Shown piece by piece: positions 22,603 through 35,765 of a stretch of 64,000 nucleotides of DNA. Position numbers and translations under genes: made by a program. The notes under the pieces were generated by a model. It saw only the letters and a program-made list of their open reading frames with translations, ran no database searches and was not told the DNA's origin. The stretch's first letter is position 1. The number at the start of each line of letters is the position of its first letter. The stretch comes from Vigna angularis (taxonomy: Eukaryota; Streptophyta; Magnoliopsida; Fabales; Fabaceae), in contig NC_068973.1 of the NCBI RefSeq assembly GCF_016808095.1, positions 27,756,077-27,820,076 on the forward strand. The letters are read 5' to 3'.

Positions 22603-24048
22603 CTCAAATTAACATTTAAGCAAAAAATTTATATACGATAAAGAGTTTTTTCCAACTCATTAATTTAAATGATTGAAACTTTTAAACTTAATTAAGTTTT
22701 AAAATAATTATTATTTTTAATTAAGTTTATATTTAACAATTTTCTTAATGGAACGATGATGGGAGTATTATATTTTTCTAACTTATTGATTAGTTTGTTC
22801 ATTATTTTTTAATTTTTCAATATGTTGATTTTGGAAAACATAATGCTTGAGTTGATAACAAATTATAAAAAATTAATGGATGAGTTAAAAGTTAAAACAG
22901 AAAATATAAAAATAATGATTATGTCATACCATTAACAATAAAACAACAATTGTAGTATATTGAAATAATAATAAAAATCATTTTAGGTATAAAAATATTT
23001 TAACAAAAACTTAATTAAAAGTATTTATATTCATGAAACATTTAAAACACCATAAATTAAGAAAGACTTACCTAATTCAATTTAGGTTATTTTGCATTTG
23101 ATATAACCTTAAAATGTCATACTAGTTCAGAGTACAAACAAATGAATTTAATTAACTTTTTTAATATAAAAAGTTCTTACACTTTAAGTTATTAATATGT
23201 TGTCACATTAACTAGAAATAAAATCAATTTATAATATATAAGTGGATACAAATATCATATTTGAAATTAGTTTTGAGGGATTGAAATTTATCATATCGAG
23301 ATTTTTGGTTAGTTCAACTTATTGTATCACTCGATATTGAAATATTTGTTATTTATTTGGCATATTATTTCTCTCACTATTGGTTCCTATTAGACTACTC
23401 ATTAATATATAGTCTTACTCTCGATATGTATAAACCATAACGTGAGGGAGGTGTGTAGAAAGTATTATATCAACTATAAATAAGACCAATTTATAATATA
23501 TGACATGATATTAGAGTTCATGCATTAAAGCTTATCCTAGCAAAAAAATTTGTTTGTTCAGCCTATTGTGTTACCCATATCGGGATATTTGTTGTTAGTT
23601 GGATATATTATTTCACTCGTTATCAGACCACCCATTAATATATCCCGTTATGATAGGAGATGTTGGATGTCATATATCAAATAGAGATAAGATCAATTTA
23701 TAATACATTCTAGTACCATACTTAAGATGTATATACCTTGACGTGAGAGAGGTGAGTTAAAAGTTCTACATTAAATAAAATAAGATTAATTTATAATATA
23801 TAAATTGATACAAAACTCATTTTATAAATCAATTTTATAAGATGAAATTATGCTTAAAGTTCACATTTTTTAACATGTGTTATTAAATCAAGTAACCATG
23901 GTAACATATCGGACATATTCTTCATAATTATGTTTTACTATTTAATTATATCTAAAAGTCAAATTAAGTACAAATAACAGGTTGATTAATTCAAGCATAT
24001 ATAATATTATTATATTCTACCGTAAAATAATAAAACATGCATTGATAA
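22603..24048. other. AT-rich sequence with a degenerate 250-300 bp duplication
   Basis: No gene is seen. From about 23180 to 23860 there are two to three related segments containing ATAAGATCAATTTATAATAT-like and GACCACCCATTAATATA-like strings about 250-280 bp apart. This is a dispersed AT-rich repeat without visible coding or terminal structure. Confidence 0.5.
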
Positions 24049-24315
24049 AACTTTTAAGGTTTAATAGTCAATTTTTTCTCTAGTTTCGTTGACAAATCTC
24101 AATTTAGTCCCTCGTTTTAAAAGTGTTTGGAATGGGTTCTCACTTTTAAAATTTTGAGTCAAATTAGTCTCTTCCGTTAAATATAACCAAACGGAGTGAA
24201 TGAGGTGATAATATGACAATAGTTAATGGTTACGTGTTATAATTTACTTTTGTGTACGCTAACGTGTTCCTTAATTAGAGAATGTAGGATTTTATTAAGA
24301 ATTTGGATTTTTTAA

Positions 24316-24400
24316 TTGGGGAAAAATTTCATCTCATTGAAAACCCTTTTCGCCTCATGCAACTTCCTTAATTGGGTTAGGGTTTTGAAGAGGGTCGGAG
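24316..24400 (-). pseudogene. PPR gene fragment (short piece)
   Basis: The minus strand encodes PTLFKTLTQLRKLHEAKRVF followed by NEMKF, the look of one degenerate pentatricopeptide unit (a helix-turn-helix RNA-binding repeat of about 35 residues). The DNA around GGGTTTTGAAGAGGG also occurs in the longer PPR piece near 24900, so this is a second, diverged copy or a neighbouring part of the same parent. Confidence 0.5.
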
Positions 24401-24606
24401 GTGTAACACGCCCTTGGGAGACGTTGTTGTGTCGGAGGTGTAGTTTAGGGTTATTGGGTCCCACTCGGAGTTGGGCTGTGCCCATCGAAAGTTCGGGTCG
24501 CCTCTGCTCAAAAGGTGCTCGTATGTGTCTATTGTGTGGGCCGTCGCGATAACATCTGCATCCCCATAGCCGTCGTCTGTGATAAGGACGAGGGAAGGAC
24601 GTGTGG
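24395..24606 (-). pseudogene. Acyl-activating enzyme (AMP-binding) fragment
   Basis: The minus strand encodes RPSLVLITDDGYGDADVIAT, then SRGDPNFRWAQPNSEWDPIT and LNYTSDTTTSPKGVLH. In plant peroxisomal or cytosolic acyl-activating enzymes (AAE1/AAE7/AAE11 type) the corresponding block precedes and includes the AMP-binding P-loop YTSGTTSSPKGV. Here the loop Gly is Asp. Only about 70 residues of a protein of roughly 550-570 remain, joined on both sides to PPR-derived or unrelated sequence. Confidence 0.65.
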
Positions 24607-24879
24607 TGTAGGGGAATTTTGAAAGAGTGGTGAGAATAAGAGGGAGTGAATGAGAGTGGACGAAGACCGGGTGAGGGAAGAAGCGAGTTAGAGGCATCTA
24701 CAGTGGGTTTGTGACTAGGTGAAGGAAATGTGGTCATAGAGGATAGAGTGAGAGTCCCCGTACAAGATTGCTGCTCTTTCCAAGAAGGTGAGTAGAGTGA
24801 GGGGTAATGAGTTTGCAGGGTTTCGTGTTAGCTTATCCATGGAAGTAATAGGGTTTTCAATGAGATGAAATTTTTTTTA

Positions 24880-25260
24880 ATTGGGTTTTTTTAATTGGGC
24901 GAGGGTTTTGAAGAGGGCATCGAAGACGAGAAGGGAAGCATTGCAGATAGGGTAGGAGTGTAAGAAAGAGTCGAAGAGGGTGTGGGGAGGGTGTGAAGAG
25001 AGGATTTTTGTGAGGATGGTTTGGATGGTTTTGAATTGGCAAGGTGTGGCGAGGGTGTGGAGGAGGAACGAGAGGGTTTCGAGGGTGTGCATGGATGGAT
25101 GGTGTTGGAGAAGCCATTGGGAAAGTTTGAGGGACAATACGTGGTCGTTTTGGAGGTTGAGGAATAGGTGTTTGAGATGAAAGGGTGTGAGGACGGGGCA
25201 CAAAGGATGTAGCTTTTCCGAGTGGGAGTTGACGACGTGACTGTGAGCAACGGTGATGAA
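24880..25260 (-). pseudogene. PPR gene fragment (N-terminal piece)
   Basis: The minus strand encodes NSHSEKLHPLCPVLTPFHLK, then LKLSQWLLQHHPSMHTLETL, LLHTLATPCQFKTIQTILTK and LLVFDALFKTLAQLKK. The alternating helices and the FDALFKTLAQLKK unit fit the N-terminal part of a plant P-class pentatricopeptide-repeat protein, a family of organellar RNA-binding proteins. It breaks off before the repeat array, at the junction with the acyl-activating-enzyme segment. The family call is by wording only. Confidence 0.6.
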
Positions 25261-25631
25261 GTTCAGATCCTGGCCTCGAGGTTCGGTGTGGTATGGGAAG
25301 GAATGGCTTCGTTGTTGGGGTTCTGTGGGTTGCTTCGGTTATCAGAGTGCAAAATCGATGAAATTAAAAAAATCCAATTTCTTAATAAGACCCTATCTTC
25401 TTTGATTAAGGAACACGTCAGCACGTCTAAAAGTAAATTATGACACGTAACCATTAACTGCTGCCAGATCATCACCTTATTAACTTCGTTTGGTTATATT
25501 TAACGGAAGGGACTAATTTGACTCAAAATTTTAAAAGTGAGAACTCATTCCAAACACTTTTAAAACAAGGGACTAAATTGAGATTTGTCAACGAAACTAG
25601 GGACAAAATTGGCTATTGAACCAACTTTTAA

Positions 25632-26215
25632 CGGACTTTTTGGTCAAATCATTTCAAGAGACATTTGTTAAGTAAATACATTAATTTAAATTTTAAATTT
25701 AAAAATTATGTTAAAATATAAATATCTAGTTAGGTTTTGAACGCCGGATTATAAAGTTTCGGCAATGTTAAGTTCCTTACTTTGTTGACTATTTCAAATA
25801 AGCTATGGGTTTTGTCATATAATGACTTACTAATATATGGTTAGATTCATAAGAATCCAATTGAAATCAAGTATTCGTGTGTTTCATGGATGTTATGAAT
25901 ATTTTGCTCTGAGGTGGAAATATGACTGAGATACGAATAGAAAAAGAGGTAAGGCAGAGAAAGTAGTGCACATGATAAATGATGAAATAGGAAAATAATG
26001 AATAAGAAAATTAAATGAAAGCAAAGTTATAAATAGTAAGAAGAATTTGGAAAATAAAAAAATATAAGATGTTTTACTTAAGGCAGCAAACACTAACTAA
26101 ATAGCTTAATATTAGGTGTGAGGTGTTGTACACTAAATACTTTCATTTGAGATAAATGTTAGTTTAAATATATACTTTTAACCTTCTGAGACATCTTTAA
26201 TAGTAATAATAATAA

Positions 26216-26249
<34 letters not shown>

Positions 26250-28149
26250 TAAATAATAACAATAATCAAGATAATAATAATAAAGACAATAATAATTATT
26301 TATTTAATAATAGTAATACTATTATTATATATGTTTATAATAATATTATTAATAATAATTTAATTAAACTAATTTTATTTTATTTTAAATTGATTTTAAT
26401 CACAAGAATAAAATGATAAATATCTAATTTTATTAATTAAAACAGTTTTTTTAATTTATTAAGTTCAATATATTATTCACTTATATTGATGAGCTTTTTT
26501 TAGTTTTTTATATTTTTTTAATCCAAACAGCTTGATTTTTTAAAAACATTTAGTATTTTAAATATATCTTTAGGAGCAAACACAATAAAAATAAAGTTAT
26601 GATGAATTTCTAAATTCTAAATTGAAAATATATCGAGTGTGACCATTTCTGTAATGATGTGATAAAAAAGAATTGAAAATATTAGATATGTTTTTGAATT
26701 GAAAACCTCGGACATAAATTTCAAACTTCAAAAGTTTTTTAACAGTACTATTTTAACAAATCTGATATAATAACTATGGGATAAGAGAATAAAAGGAAAA
26801 CAAAATTTTGACCTTTATATTCGATTAATCTCAACTTTATATTATTTTTTATGCATTAATTTCCATATGGAGGAATTTTTTTAAATCCAATATTTTAGAG
26901 TGTTTATAAGATAAAAAGCACTGATTAAAAGTGTCAATGTTACAGATTTTATAGTGGTTGTTAAATCAAATACAACTAAGGCAAACATTGTAAATGAAAA
27001 GCAAAACACTGTACATTGATGCCAACATCTGTTTTAAGGTGACATACCTTTTCTTTTTACTATTCATCGTTACTTTTTCTGTCAGATCTCTTTTCCTTTC
27101 TTTTTCCGACCTTTCTCCTTTTCACGTTTTCCTGTTTCCTCCACACAAAAATAATAAAAATAAAATAAAAAATAAAAAATAAAAATCCTCCATGTCATTA
27201 AATGAGATTCTCGCATCTTCCACCAAATCGAATACTTTTGTAAGTATTGGTGGACAAAGTTGAAAGTTGAAAGTTTAAAGCTGATGGTTGACAGACATTT
27301 ATTAATAATTGCATTCTTATATTAAATCCTAAACTATTTTTTTACTATCAAATTTTTGTAATTATTTTAGAGTGTTTTTCTCTTTCCATTTATGAATGTA
27401 TAGGGTAGAGATAGTAAGTTGGTCGATTCAATAAAATGTAAGAGTTTTATTAATATCATAAATCGTATGAATAAATGTCTTAAATAATGAAGAATGATGG
27501 AAATTTCTTCTAATAGAGTATAAAGTATAATTTCAACTTGATAAATGTTAGTCTTTTATATGAAAAATATAATGACATGTCGCTTAGACGTCCTTAAATC
27601 TTATAATTTAAACTATAGGAGAAGACTACATAATCGGTATATATTTAAGAGTAATAAATCTTTAGGGTTTTAACCACAAACTATAGTGATATAATCAGTT
27701 ATGTGTCAGTCAATTAGTATAATATTATACTATAAATTAGCCCGGTATATCTATTATATGAAAAGTCTAGTTAAGGTGATGATTAAGTCAATAAAGTAAT
27801 CAAAAACTAATCAATGTATTAGTCTAATGAGGTTCATGTAAAAAATCTATAAATATAATATAAATAATATAAAATACTAAATAAATTAATTACATTAATT
27901 TATTTTAATATTACTTCACTTACTTAAACATTAGAATATTTTCTATTAATATAGCCCTTATTCGATTTGAAGAAAACGGATATTCTTAAAAAAAATACTC
28001 CTAAAATTAAAAGTTTGTAATATTTGAAATGCTTCACACAAATTTTACAAAAATATATAAAGATAGATAAATAAACAAAATAAATTTTAGTATAAATTTA
28101 ACTTCGAATATCCATACATTCATTTTCATTTTGTTATGATAATAAAATA

Positions 28150-28189
<40 letters not shown>

Positions 28190-28600
28190 TATTCTAATTA
28201 TGAAATTAAATATAAATAACTTTTATAATATTATTGTAAATACTTTTATTTATTTTATTGATAATTTTACAATTAAAATTAAAAAACTGTCAAATTGAAA
28301 AATCAATTATGTTTAAAAAATGGTTATTTAAAAAATAAAATTAATAAAATAATAATTTTAATTTAAGAAAATAATTAAAATAATACAATTAAAAAAATAA
28401 TTATAAACAAAGATAGTTCTAATACACCATCCCTAATCTTAGCTATACGGTCCTGAGTCTATGGGTCTGAGTCGTGTAAAAATTGGCAAAGAGAAGATGT
28501 GATGACTTCAGCGGTGGTGGGGGCCACCACCAGCTGGAATAAGAGAAAAAACATGAAAAGAAAAATTTTGTGCCTCCGATTATGATGCCACCACTCTACG
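25632..28600. other. AT-rich intergenic DNA upstream of CBL
   Basis: No gene is recognised. It contains a run of AAT trinucleotides (about 26198-26300, imperfect to 26345) and an (ATT)n run (about 28150-28187). Short open frames here are of random AT-rich type. Confidence 0.6.
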
Positions 28601-28623
28601 GTCTAATCTAATACCTGCTTCCT

Positions 28624-28631
28624 TATAAATA
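28624..28631 (+). promoter_or_regulatory. Probable TATA box of the CBL gene
   Basis: TATAAATA about 30 bp before the likely leader start (around 28655), in front of a C/T-rich 5' leader. Position and sequence fit a plant core promoter. The transcription start itself is inferred. Confidence 0.55.
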
Positions 28632-28654
28632 CATAAATATACAACGCTCCAAAT

Positions 28655-30498
28655 TGCATCTCAAGCAACTTCTCTCCTGCGCCATCTTCATCCCATTCAT
28701 TCAACTCCAACACACATAACAGGTTTTTCCCTCTTTTCCCCTCTTTCTTCACTCATTCCTCTGTTTCTGCTGTAAATCATGTCTTCCTTTTACGTCTATC
28801 CATCTTCTCCTTTCTCCATTGACAGTTCTATTTAGATACAACAAATCTACATTTCCAATTTTCTCACTGCAGTTTTCTCACTGCCTGCGCTGACTTCTCT
28901 ACTAACTGTTTTCCAGATTCCAACTACTCTACTTTTCCTTTTGCACCTTACCTGTACCAGATTAATGGAATACAGAATCTAAACAACAAATGATTCCGAA
29001 GACTAAAAATAAGTACAAAATTTAAAATACTCATTTTTTCCTATATTTTCTTTACATGAGGAGAAACCTTCTACTTTTTCTGTACTAAACAATGATTCTC
29101 TAATGTTTTATTCAGTTCCATTCTTCTTTTCCTCCTTCTCTTTCTTTTAATCTAAAATTAGATACACTGAAACTTAATATTACGTGTATTGTATTCTCTT
29201 TGAATTGTAATATATGATTGTCAGATTCGTCTGCAACCTCGAGTATTCTGATTTTTTTTTCCTACTGAAAACAGGTGAAGATTAAATATAACTAATACCT
29301 TTTTAGAAACTTTATTTTTAAAATATTATATTAAAATTTCTTATTATAGATAGATATTAGTAATGGATGAATGAGTCAGCTAGCCGCTGTTGTAGTCTCA
29401 CTGATTTTGGTTTTTACGAATTTTATTTGCAAGAATTGCTTTTTTATTTCCATTAAAACCAAACAATTAACCTTGCCCACCCATCCTTCGTTATTTTGAT
29501 TTTGATTTGGAGCTCCTCTAATGGCTTTTTAATATTTGTTTTTGCGAAGAGAGCCTGGTTTTTTTTTTTCATGTCCTTTCCTTTTGGAAAACGAATTTGA
29601 GCCATCAATTAGACTTATAGAAAGTAAAATTAAGACAGTGGAAGTGTATTAAAAATATGTATGTTGAGGGTGTGCTGTCATGTTGTTTTCATTTTAGGTT
29701 TTTTACTCTTGAGAGCAGTTGACTATAATCCGATATTACATACAGACAAAAAAAATTGTTATTCTTAATATCAAGTTAAAGGAAGAGTAGGTTAGATTTT
29801 CTTTTTTAATTAGTGTTTTCATCTTTTTTTATATTCGATACTAGAGAAATGCGTTGAAAGATCTTAAAAGAAATATTACAAAGAAGGAAAAAAAAGAAAA
29901 GATCCGTCCATAGAATCTGAGAGCATGCTTGGGTCACCAGAGTTGTTCTATCTGATGTTTTTTTCCAAAATTCAAAAGGAGAAACTAGTTTTTTCTTCCT
30001 TTGTCTCACTTGACATCTTTGAAAAACTTGGATAGTAAAATGTCGTGAGTTGTCTGGCAAACGGATAATCGTTAATTTGCTTCTTGTGCTTATCTTGCAA
30101 GTATAAGGGTCATTAATTGACCAAGTTAATGAACCTTTAAAGGATGAAATAACGTAAATCAATAATGAAACAGAGTTTATATGGTTTTCTTTTAATGTTC
30201 TTGTCAGCTCTACGCAATTTATCCGTGGCTGAATTTTTACTTTACATTGGAAGGTTGTAAACTGAGATAATTATGTTATGTTTGTTTTTTGTTCAATTTT
30301 CAAATCACAAGTGAATTGTCTTGAACCTGAAGATCAGTATTGGTCGATAAGAGTCTAATGTATTCCATGCAATTGAAACTTGAACTAATGTTGCAGATAT
30401 TCATATTGAGCATAACTGTGATAAAAACTTAGGCCCTTTCCTGGAATGAATCCATTGTTTATCAAAGAATTTGGGAGAGAGTTTTGCAGTTCTCTTTA
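28655..30498 (+). other. CBL 5'UTR with a leader intron
   Basis: The leader exon (about 28655-28722) ends AACAG before GTTTTTCC. A likely acceptor TTGCAG at 30391-30396 precedes the exon that contains the ATG at 30499. The implied intron is 1,674 bp, T-rich in its first part as is usual for plant leader introns. The splice sites are predicted by consensus and by the lack of any coding sequence between promoter and ATG. Confidence 0.5.
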
Positions 30499-32541
30499 AT
30501 GGGCTGCTGCTATTCATCTTCAAAGAGAACCGGAACGCCAGGTTATGAGGAACCCACCGTTCTTGCATCTCAGACACCTTGTGAGTATCATGATCCATCA
30601 TTGAATGGTAAATCCTTGCTGCTTTTCTGTTCAAATTTTGATTTGGCTTCTGCTAAGAACCACCAAGGTCCTTTTACTAATCTACTCATCTTATACTCTT
30701 GGGGGCATTTCATCTCCGGTTTCAATTTGTAAATTTACTCAATTTATGATTTAGTTTGCCTGGGACTCGCTAATCTTTTAATATACAATACAGAATAAGC
30801 AAAAAATCAAATTTCCAAATTCAGTGTCGCAGTTCTTTCAGCTACTCCTAATTACTGATAGTTGATTTTGACAAATTATATTCTAACGATCATGTATGGA
30901 AAAATATGGGTTTACAGTACCAGTGGATATAGAATCAATGTACTTAATCCTAATATCCTCTGTTATTAGGTTTATAAGATTCTAGCACAACTGTTTGTTG
31001 AAACCTCGTAACGAGTGATTCGTGATTCTTTATGAGCTCAATATTAAGTTTCAAAGGTGATAAAAAGAAACTTTCTTTCTTTCGACAGTTACTGTTAGTG
31101 AAGTAGAAGCCTTGCATGAGCTCTTCAAGAAGTTGAGCAATTCCATTATTGAAGATAATCTTATTCACAGGGTGAGTGAAGCTTTAAAATTTCCAGTTTA
31201 GATGAGATGTCCTAAAGTTGGCACCTAAGTAATCTCTTTGACAATTTACTTCTTGATCATCTTGCATTCCAGGAAGAATTCCAGTTGGCACTATTCAGGA
31301 ACAGAAACAAGAAAAATCTGTTTGCGGATAGGGTTTGTGAATCTAATCCATGTTCTATAGTTTAAGATTATTTGCCCATAAAGTTCATGGAGGCTATATG
31401 CTAGCTATACTTACAATATCCGACGTTGCCTACTTTTTTCTGTGGAATCTTTTTATCTGATCTATTATTTTGTTCTACATTTACAATCACATCACTTCTT
31501 TTAACTCTCATCCTCGCACTGTTTGATTCTGATGCATACTCACATTTGTTTCTCCGTAGATTTTTGACCTGTTTGATCTCAAGCGCAATGGGGTCATTGA
31601 GTTTGGCGAATTTGTTCAATCATTGGGTATTTTTCACCCAAATGCACCTTTAGAAGACAAAATTACTTGTAAGATTGACCTTCCAACATAAATATTTCAT
31701 GTTAATTTCTTTTTTCCCCTTAATCTTGGAGTTTCCTATATTAAGTTGCACTGGTTGTTCATGTTCAGTTGCATTAAAGCTTTTCAGTCACCCACATGAT
31801 ACTTATATTTCCTTAAATTGGGAATAATGATCTTGCAGTTGCTTTTAGGTTGTATGATCTGAGGCAGACAGGGTTTATTGAAAGGGAAGAGGTATGGTTT
31901 TCTTTCATTGTTGAAATCACAACTTGAATTTTTTTTTTTTTTGGTTATTGATTTTGTCACGTTAATATTTATTTAGCTTTATCCATATCTATAGATACAT
32001 ATATTTATGCTCGCTCAGTATAAGTCTAGATCAACCCATTGCTTTCACTCCTTAGCATAATGGTCTTATTTATGTTTGCAGTTGAAGGAGATGGTATTGG
32101 CACTTCTGCACGAGTCGGATCTTGAGCTTTCAGATGATATGATTGAAAGCATTGTGGACAAGGTTCATAAATCAGAAAGTTTAGCTTATTTTTGTTACTT
32201 TTAAGTTCTAAGATGAGCTCCCTTTGAACTTGGCATTCCTCACGTTGTTGCATACCTTCTTACCCACAGACTTTTAGTGATGCTGATATAAATGGTGATG
32301 GAAAGATAGATCAAGAAGAGTGGAAAGCATTTGTATCCAAACACCCATCCTTGATAAAGAATATGACTCTTCCATATCTGAAGTCAGTATATTCGTTCTC
32401 CATGAACCTTATTTTTTCAGCAACTCAAATTTCAGAAAACTTTCCTTTTCATCCATGTCTCCTCCCCCATGTTTCAGGGATATTACGTTGGCATTTCCAA
32501 GTTTTGTTGTAAGAACAGAAATTGAAGAGTCGGATATGTGA
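30499..32541 (+). CDS. CBL4: Calcineurin B-like Ca2+ sensor (CBL4/SOS3 type)
   Basis: Coding exons: 30499-30580, 31089-31171, 31273-31332, 31560-31668, 31839-31891, 32082-32162, 32270-32382 and 32478-32541, all with GT..AG introns and keeping frame: 645 nt, 214 aa plus stop. CBL proteins bind Ca2+ and recruit and activate CIPK kinases at membranes; CBL4/SOS3 acts in salt tolerance. The N-terminus MGCCYSSSK is an N-myristoylation/palmitoylation signal. EF1 is the atypical extended loop ([17 protein letters not shown]). EF2 is [14 protein letters not shown]3 [12 protein letters not shown] and EF4 [12 protein letters not shown], all with usable ligands at positions 1, 3, 5 and 12. The C-terminal FPSF motif is the CIPK phosphorylation site of the family. 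Length and exon pattern are normal. [14 protein letters not shown] resembles SOS3; CBL5 or CBL8 cannot be fully excluded. This is the only intact host gene in the window. Confidence 0.93.
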
Positions 32542-32823
32542 ATTTGGAAGGTTTTGGCTTCATAACAGATGCTATATACTATATACAAGTTTATAGTATC
32601 TTGGATTTCGTCTCTTGATATTGTTGCTGTGAAGAGATGACCTTAGCTGCAGTGCTAAAGACAAGAACATAATTTGGTGTACGGTTCCCCAACAAAGTTT
32701 CTATACCCGGTTTCGCAAATGCGCAGCTACCAAGTAAAATTCTCTCTAGTTAGGTAGATATACCAAAGGGTACGAGTTATTCACTTGAATTGTTAATTCA
32801 AATTCAAGGTTAGCTTGTACAAG

Positions 32824-33639
<816 letters not shown>

Positions 33640-33640
<1 letters not shown>

Positions 33641-34205
33641 GATCTTTTATCCAGGAGGAATGATACAAGTTGACCAACAATAAGAAAATGATTTTTGTCA
33701 TGAAGAAACAAGAAGATTTGAGGACAAATCTTTTTCAAGAGGGAGGGAATGATGACATACCCCTTAAGCATGACCAAACACTTTCAAGAAAAGTTGAAGT
33801 CATCTGTGGAAGATGGACTTAGACTCTATCTCTTTGGTCATCAAGATCCTTGCTCTCCAAGTTAGCTAAGGTAGCTCTTTTAGGTTAAAGTTTCTGTCCA
33901 TTTTGAGACACCTTAGTCTATAAATAGATGTGTCTCTCCTTCATGTAATTACCTTTGATTTAGAGTAAAGTTATGCTGTCATTTTTGTGCGATACTACTT
34001 TTTTAAGCTCACTCGAAGCTAGAGAAACCCAAGTGGCATCCTTAGCCACCTTCCTCCAAGAATTAGCACAACCTCTCTTAGACATCACTAAACACCACCT
34101 ACATCACCATAAAAAAACCCATGACCAAGAGATTAGCTCTCATTTCCACCAACTTCCGCAAACACTCACTCTTTACCCTTCACCATGACTTTCTCTTCTA
34201 GCTTT
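33640..34205 (+). mobile_element. Retrotransposon 3' end: PPT and LTR remnant, probably gypsy
   Basis: GATTTGAGGACAAATCTTTT followed by CAAGAGGGAGGGAA (33736-33749) looks like the end of a gypsy polyprotein gene and its polypurine tract. A TGATGACATACCCC start at 33750 would be the LTR border. Inside it, CTATAAATAG at about 33919-33928 fits an LTR promoter. The right border is not clear, because a copia gag fragment on the other strand begins by about 34225. No matching second LTR was found. Confidence 0.4.
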
Positions 34206-34224
34206 GGCCTAACCTAGCTAAGGG

Positions 34225-34980
34225 GATTGCCATCATTTAGACAACCCTTTTTTTGCACTCCAAACATGATATTTCGCACAGTCCTTCTTTATGTGTCCAA
34301 CTTTATTGCAAAAGAAACATTTATTAGACTAATTTTGTTTCTTTTGTGCTGGGCCTTTAGTTGCATCATTCTTGGGATTATCAATTTTCTTCCTTTTACC
34401 CTTGTCATTATGAAATGAGCTCATTAAGAGATCATTTATCCTTTTGACATTTATATGAAACCTTAAATTGTCCAAATTGTATAGGAAGAGAGATCAAACT
34501 AAAATGTACGAGTAAGTCTTTCGCCAACTCAAGTTTCAAAGCCTTAAGTTTTCAAACAATGTTTGACATCTCCATGATATACTCTCTCACATTTCTTTTG
34601 CCTTGATACCTCATTAAAACCAAGCTTTGAAGAAGTGCACTTACTTTCACCTTATCACTTTTCACAAAGTGTTTTTCAATCTCAACAAGGAAATCTTTAG
34701 CACTTGTAATTTCTTCAAATATAGTATCTCTATAAATCTCTAGAGTGTCGCGCATAATGATCATCAAACTCATGCGATTTGAGCGGTCTCACTTCTCATA
34801 TGCCCTCCTCTCGTCAAAGGTACTTGAGTCATTGAGAGATGAAGGTTTTTCAATCCTTAATGTGAGATCGAGATCCATGGAGCCAAGAACTATCTCTATG
34901 TTATCTTTCCAGTCCTTAAAATTTGTATCGTTGAGGACAAAAACTGAATTTATATTGGCAGATATTAAAGTCATCGTAGT
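34225..34980 (-). pseudogene. Ty1-copia gag fragment
   Basis: The minus strand begins MTLISANINSVFVLNDTNFK (about 34974) and continues with DWKDNIEIVLGSMDLDL, then RDTIFEEITSAKDFLVEIEK and MRYQGKRNVREYIMEMSNIV. It finishes with a zinc knuckle, CFFCNKVGHIKKDCAKYHVW, near 34320-34260. This is the gag/UBN2-type nucleocapsid of a plant copia element with a CX2CX4HX4C knuckle. A stop, a frameshift and loss of everything after the knuckle make it a remnant. No protease or pol follows, and the next sequence is the gypsy-like LTR. Confidence 0.8.
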
Positions 34981-35765
34981 TGTGTTTTGTATAAGAGAAA
35001 CAAAATAATTAAACTTATACTGTAAAATTAATAATTATACAAATACATTCAAATAATAGTTTATCCCATCTCAAGACACTCAATGCCCTATCAATATCAA
35101 GTCTTTGGATAATAATATTAATGACTAGAGGTATCTTGGTGTAATGATCAACACTGATAATAAAAACATGTCCAATAACAAGCATATCTTTGGATCGATT
35201 TATCATTGACATGTAAAACCTTATAATTATCACATGTTACCATCACAAATGCTTATACAATCCGACCAAATATTAATTTTCCTTTGGTTCGACTAATCCT
35301 CACATGGATATAAATAAACACGAACATTATAATTTCTCTATAAACTACTTGGATAAATAAGACTCACTTTGATGATTTCTTAATTATCAAATAACTCATT
35401 CAAAATTATAAACAAGACCAAAATTGAATTTTTATTTATTCCAAACCCAAATTAATTATTAATTTCTTTTACTTTATTTTAAAAGTATTAATTTTTTATC
35501 TCGATCATTATTGGAAATTTAATGGGTCCTTACCCAAACTAGGAGTAACTACATCAACCAACACTACATTGAGACAACCACTATGAAACCCGATGACCAC
35601 CATCGTGTACCACTACGTGAATCGTCACGAAACTCATACCCATAGTGCGCCTTCACTGTAGACCAGAAGGGCGAGTCTTGCGCCTCGCCGTCAGCCTTGA
35701 ACAACACATTGCCTTTACCACCGCGATGTTATCGTATGACGGGGATTGCAAATCACCACAGATCC
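34981..35765. other. Unassigned sequence between copia pieces
   Basis: No gene is recognised. The block 35560-35760 is GC-richer than its surroundings but has no identifiable product. The bases just before 35766 do not form a target duplication with the other side of the copia element. Confidence 0.4.

Larger units (their letters stand above)
24058..25622. mobile_element. Pack-MULE 2 (with PPR and acyl-activating-enzyme fragments)
   Basis: A 1,565-bp element with terminal inverted repeats of about 260 bp (24058-24316 and 25364-25622). Their inward starts are GGTTTAATAGTCAATTTT and GGTTCAATAGCCAATTTT. It is flanked by a perfect 9-bp target duplication, AACTTTTAA, at 24049-24057 and 25623-25631. 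There is no transposase. The cargo on the minus strand is pieces of a pentatricopeptide-repeat gene and, between them, a piece of an AMP-forming acyl-CoA synthetase. A short inverted repeat of 25 bp (near 24320-24345 and 24849-24873) lies at the cargo junctions. Confidence 0.9.

Noticed and set aside
29806..30162. 118-aa minus frame in the CBL leader intron
   Set aside because: No recognised domain; lies in the predicted intron on the opposite strand.
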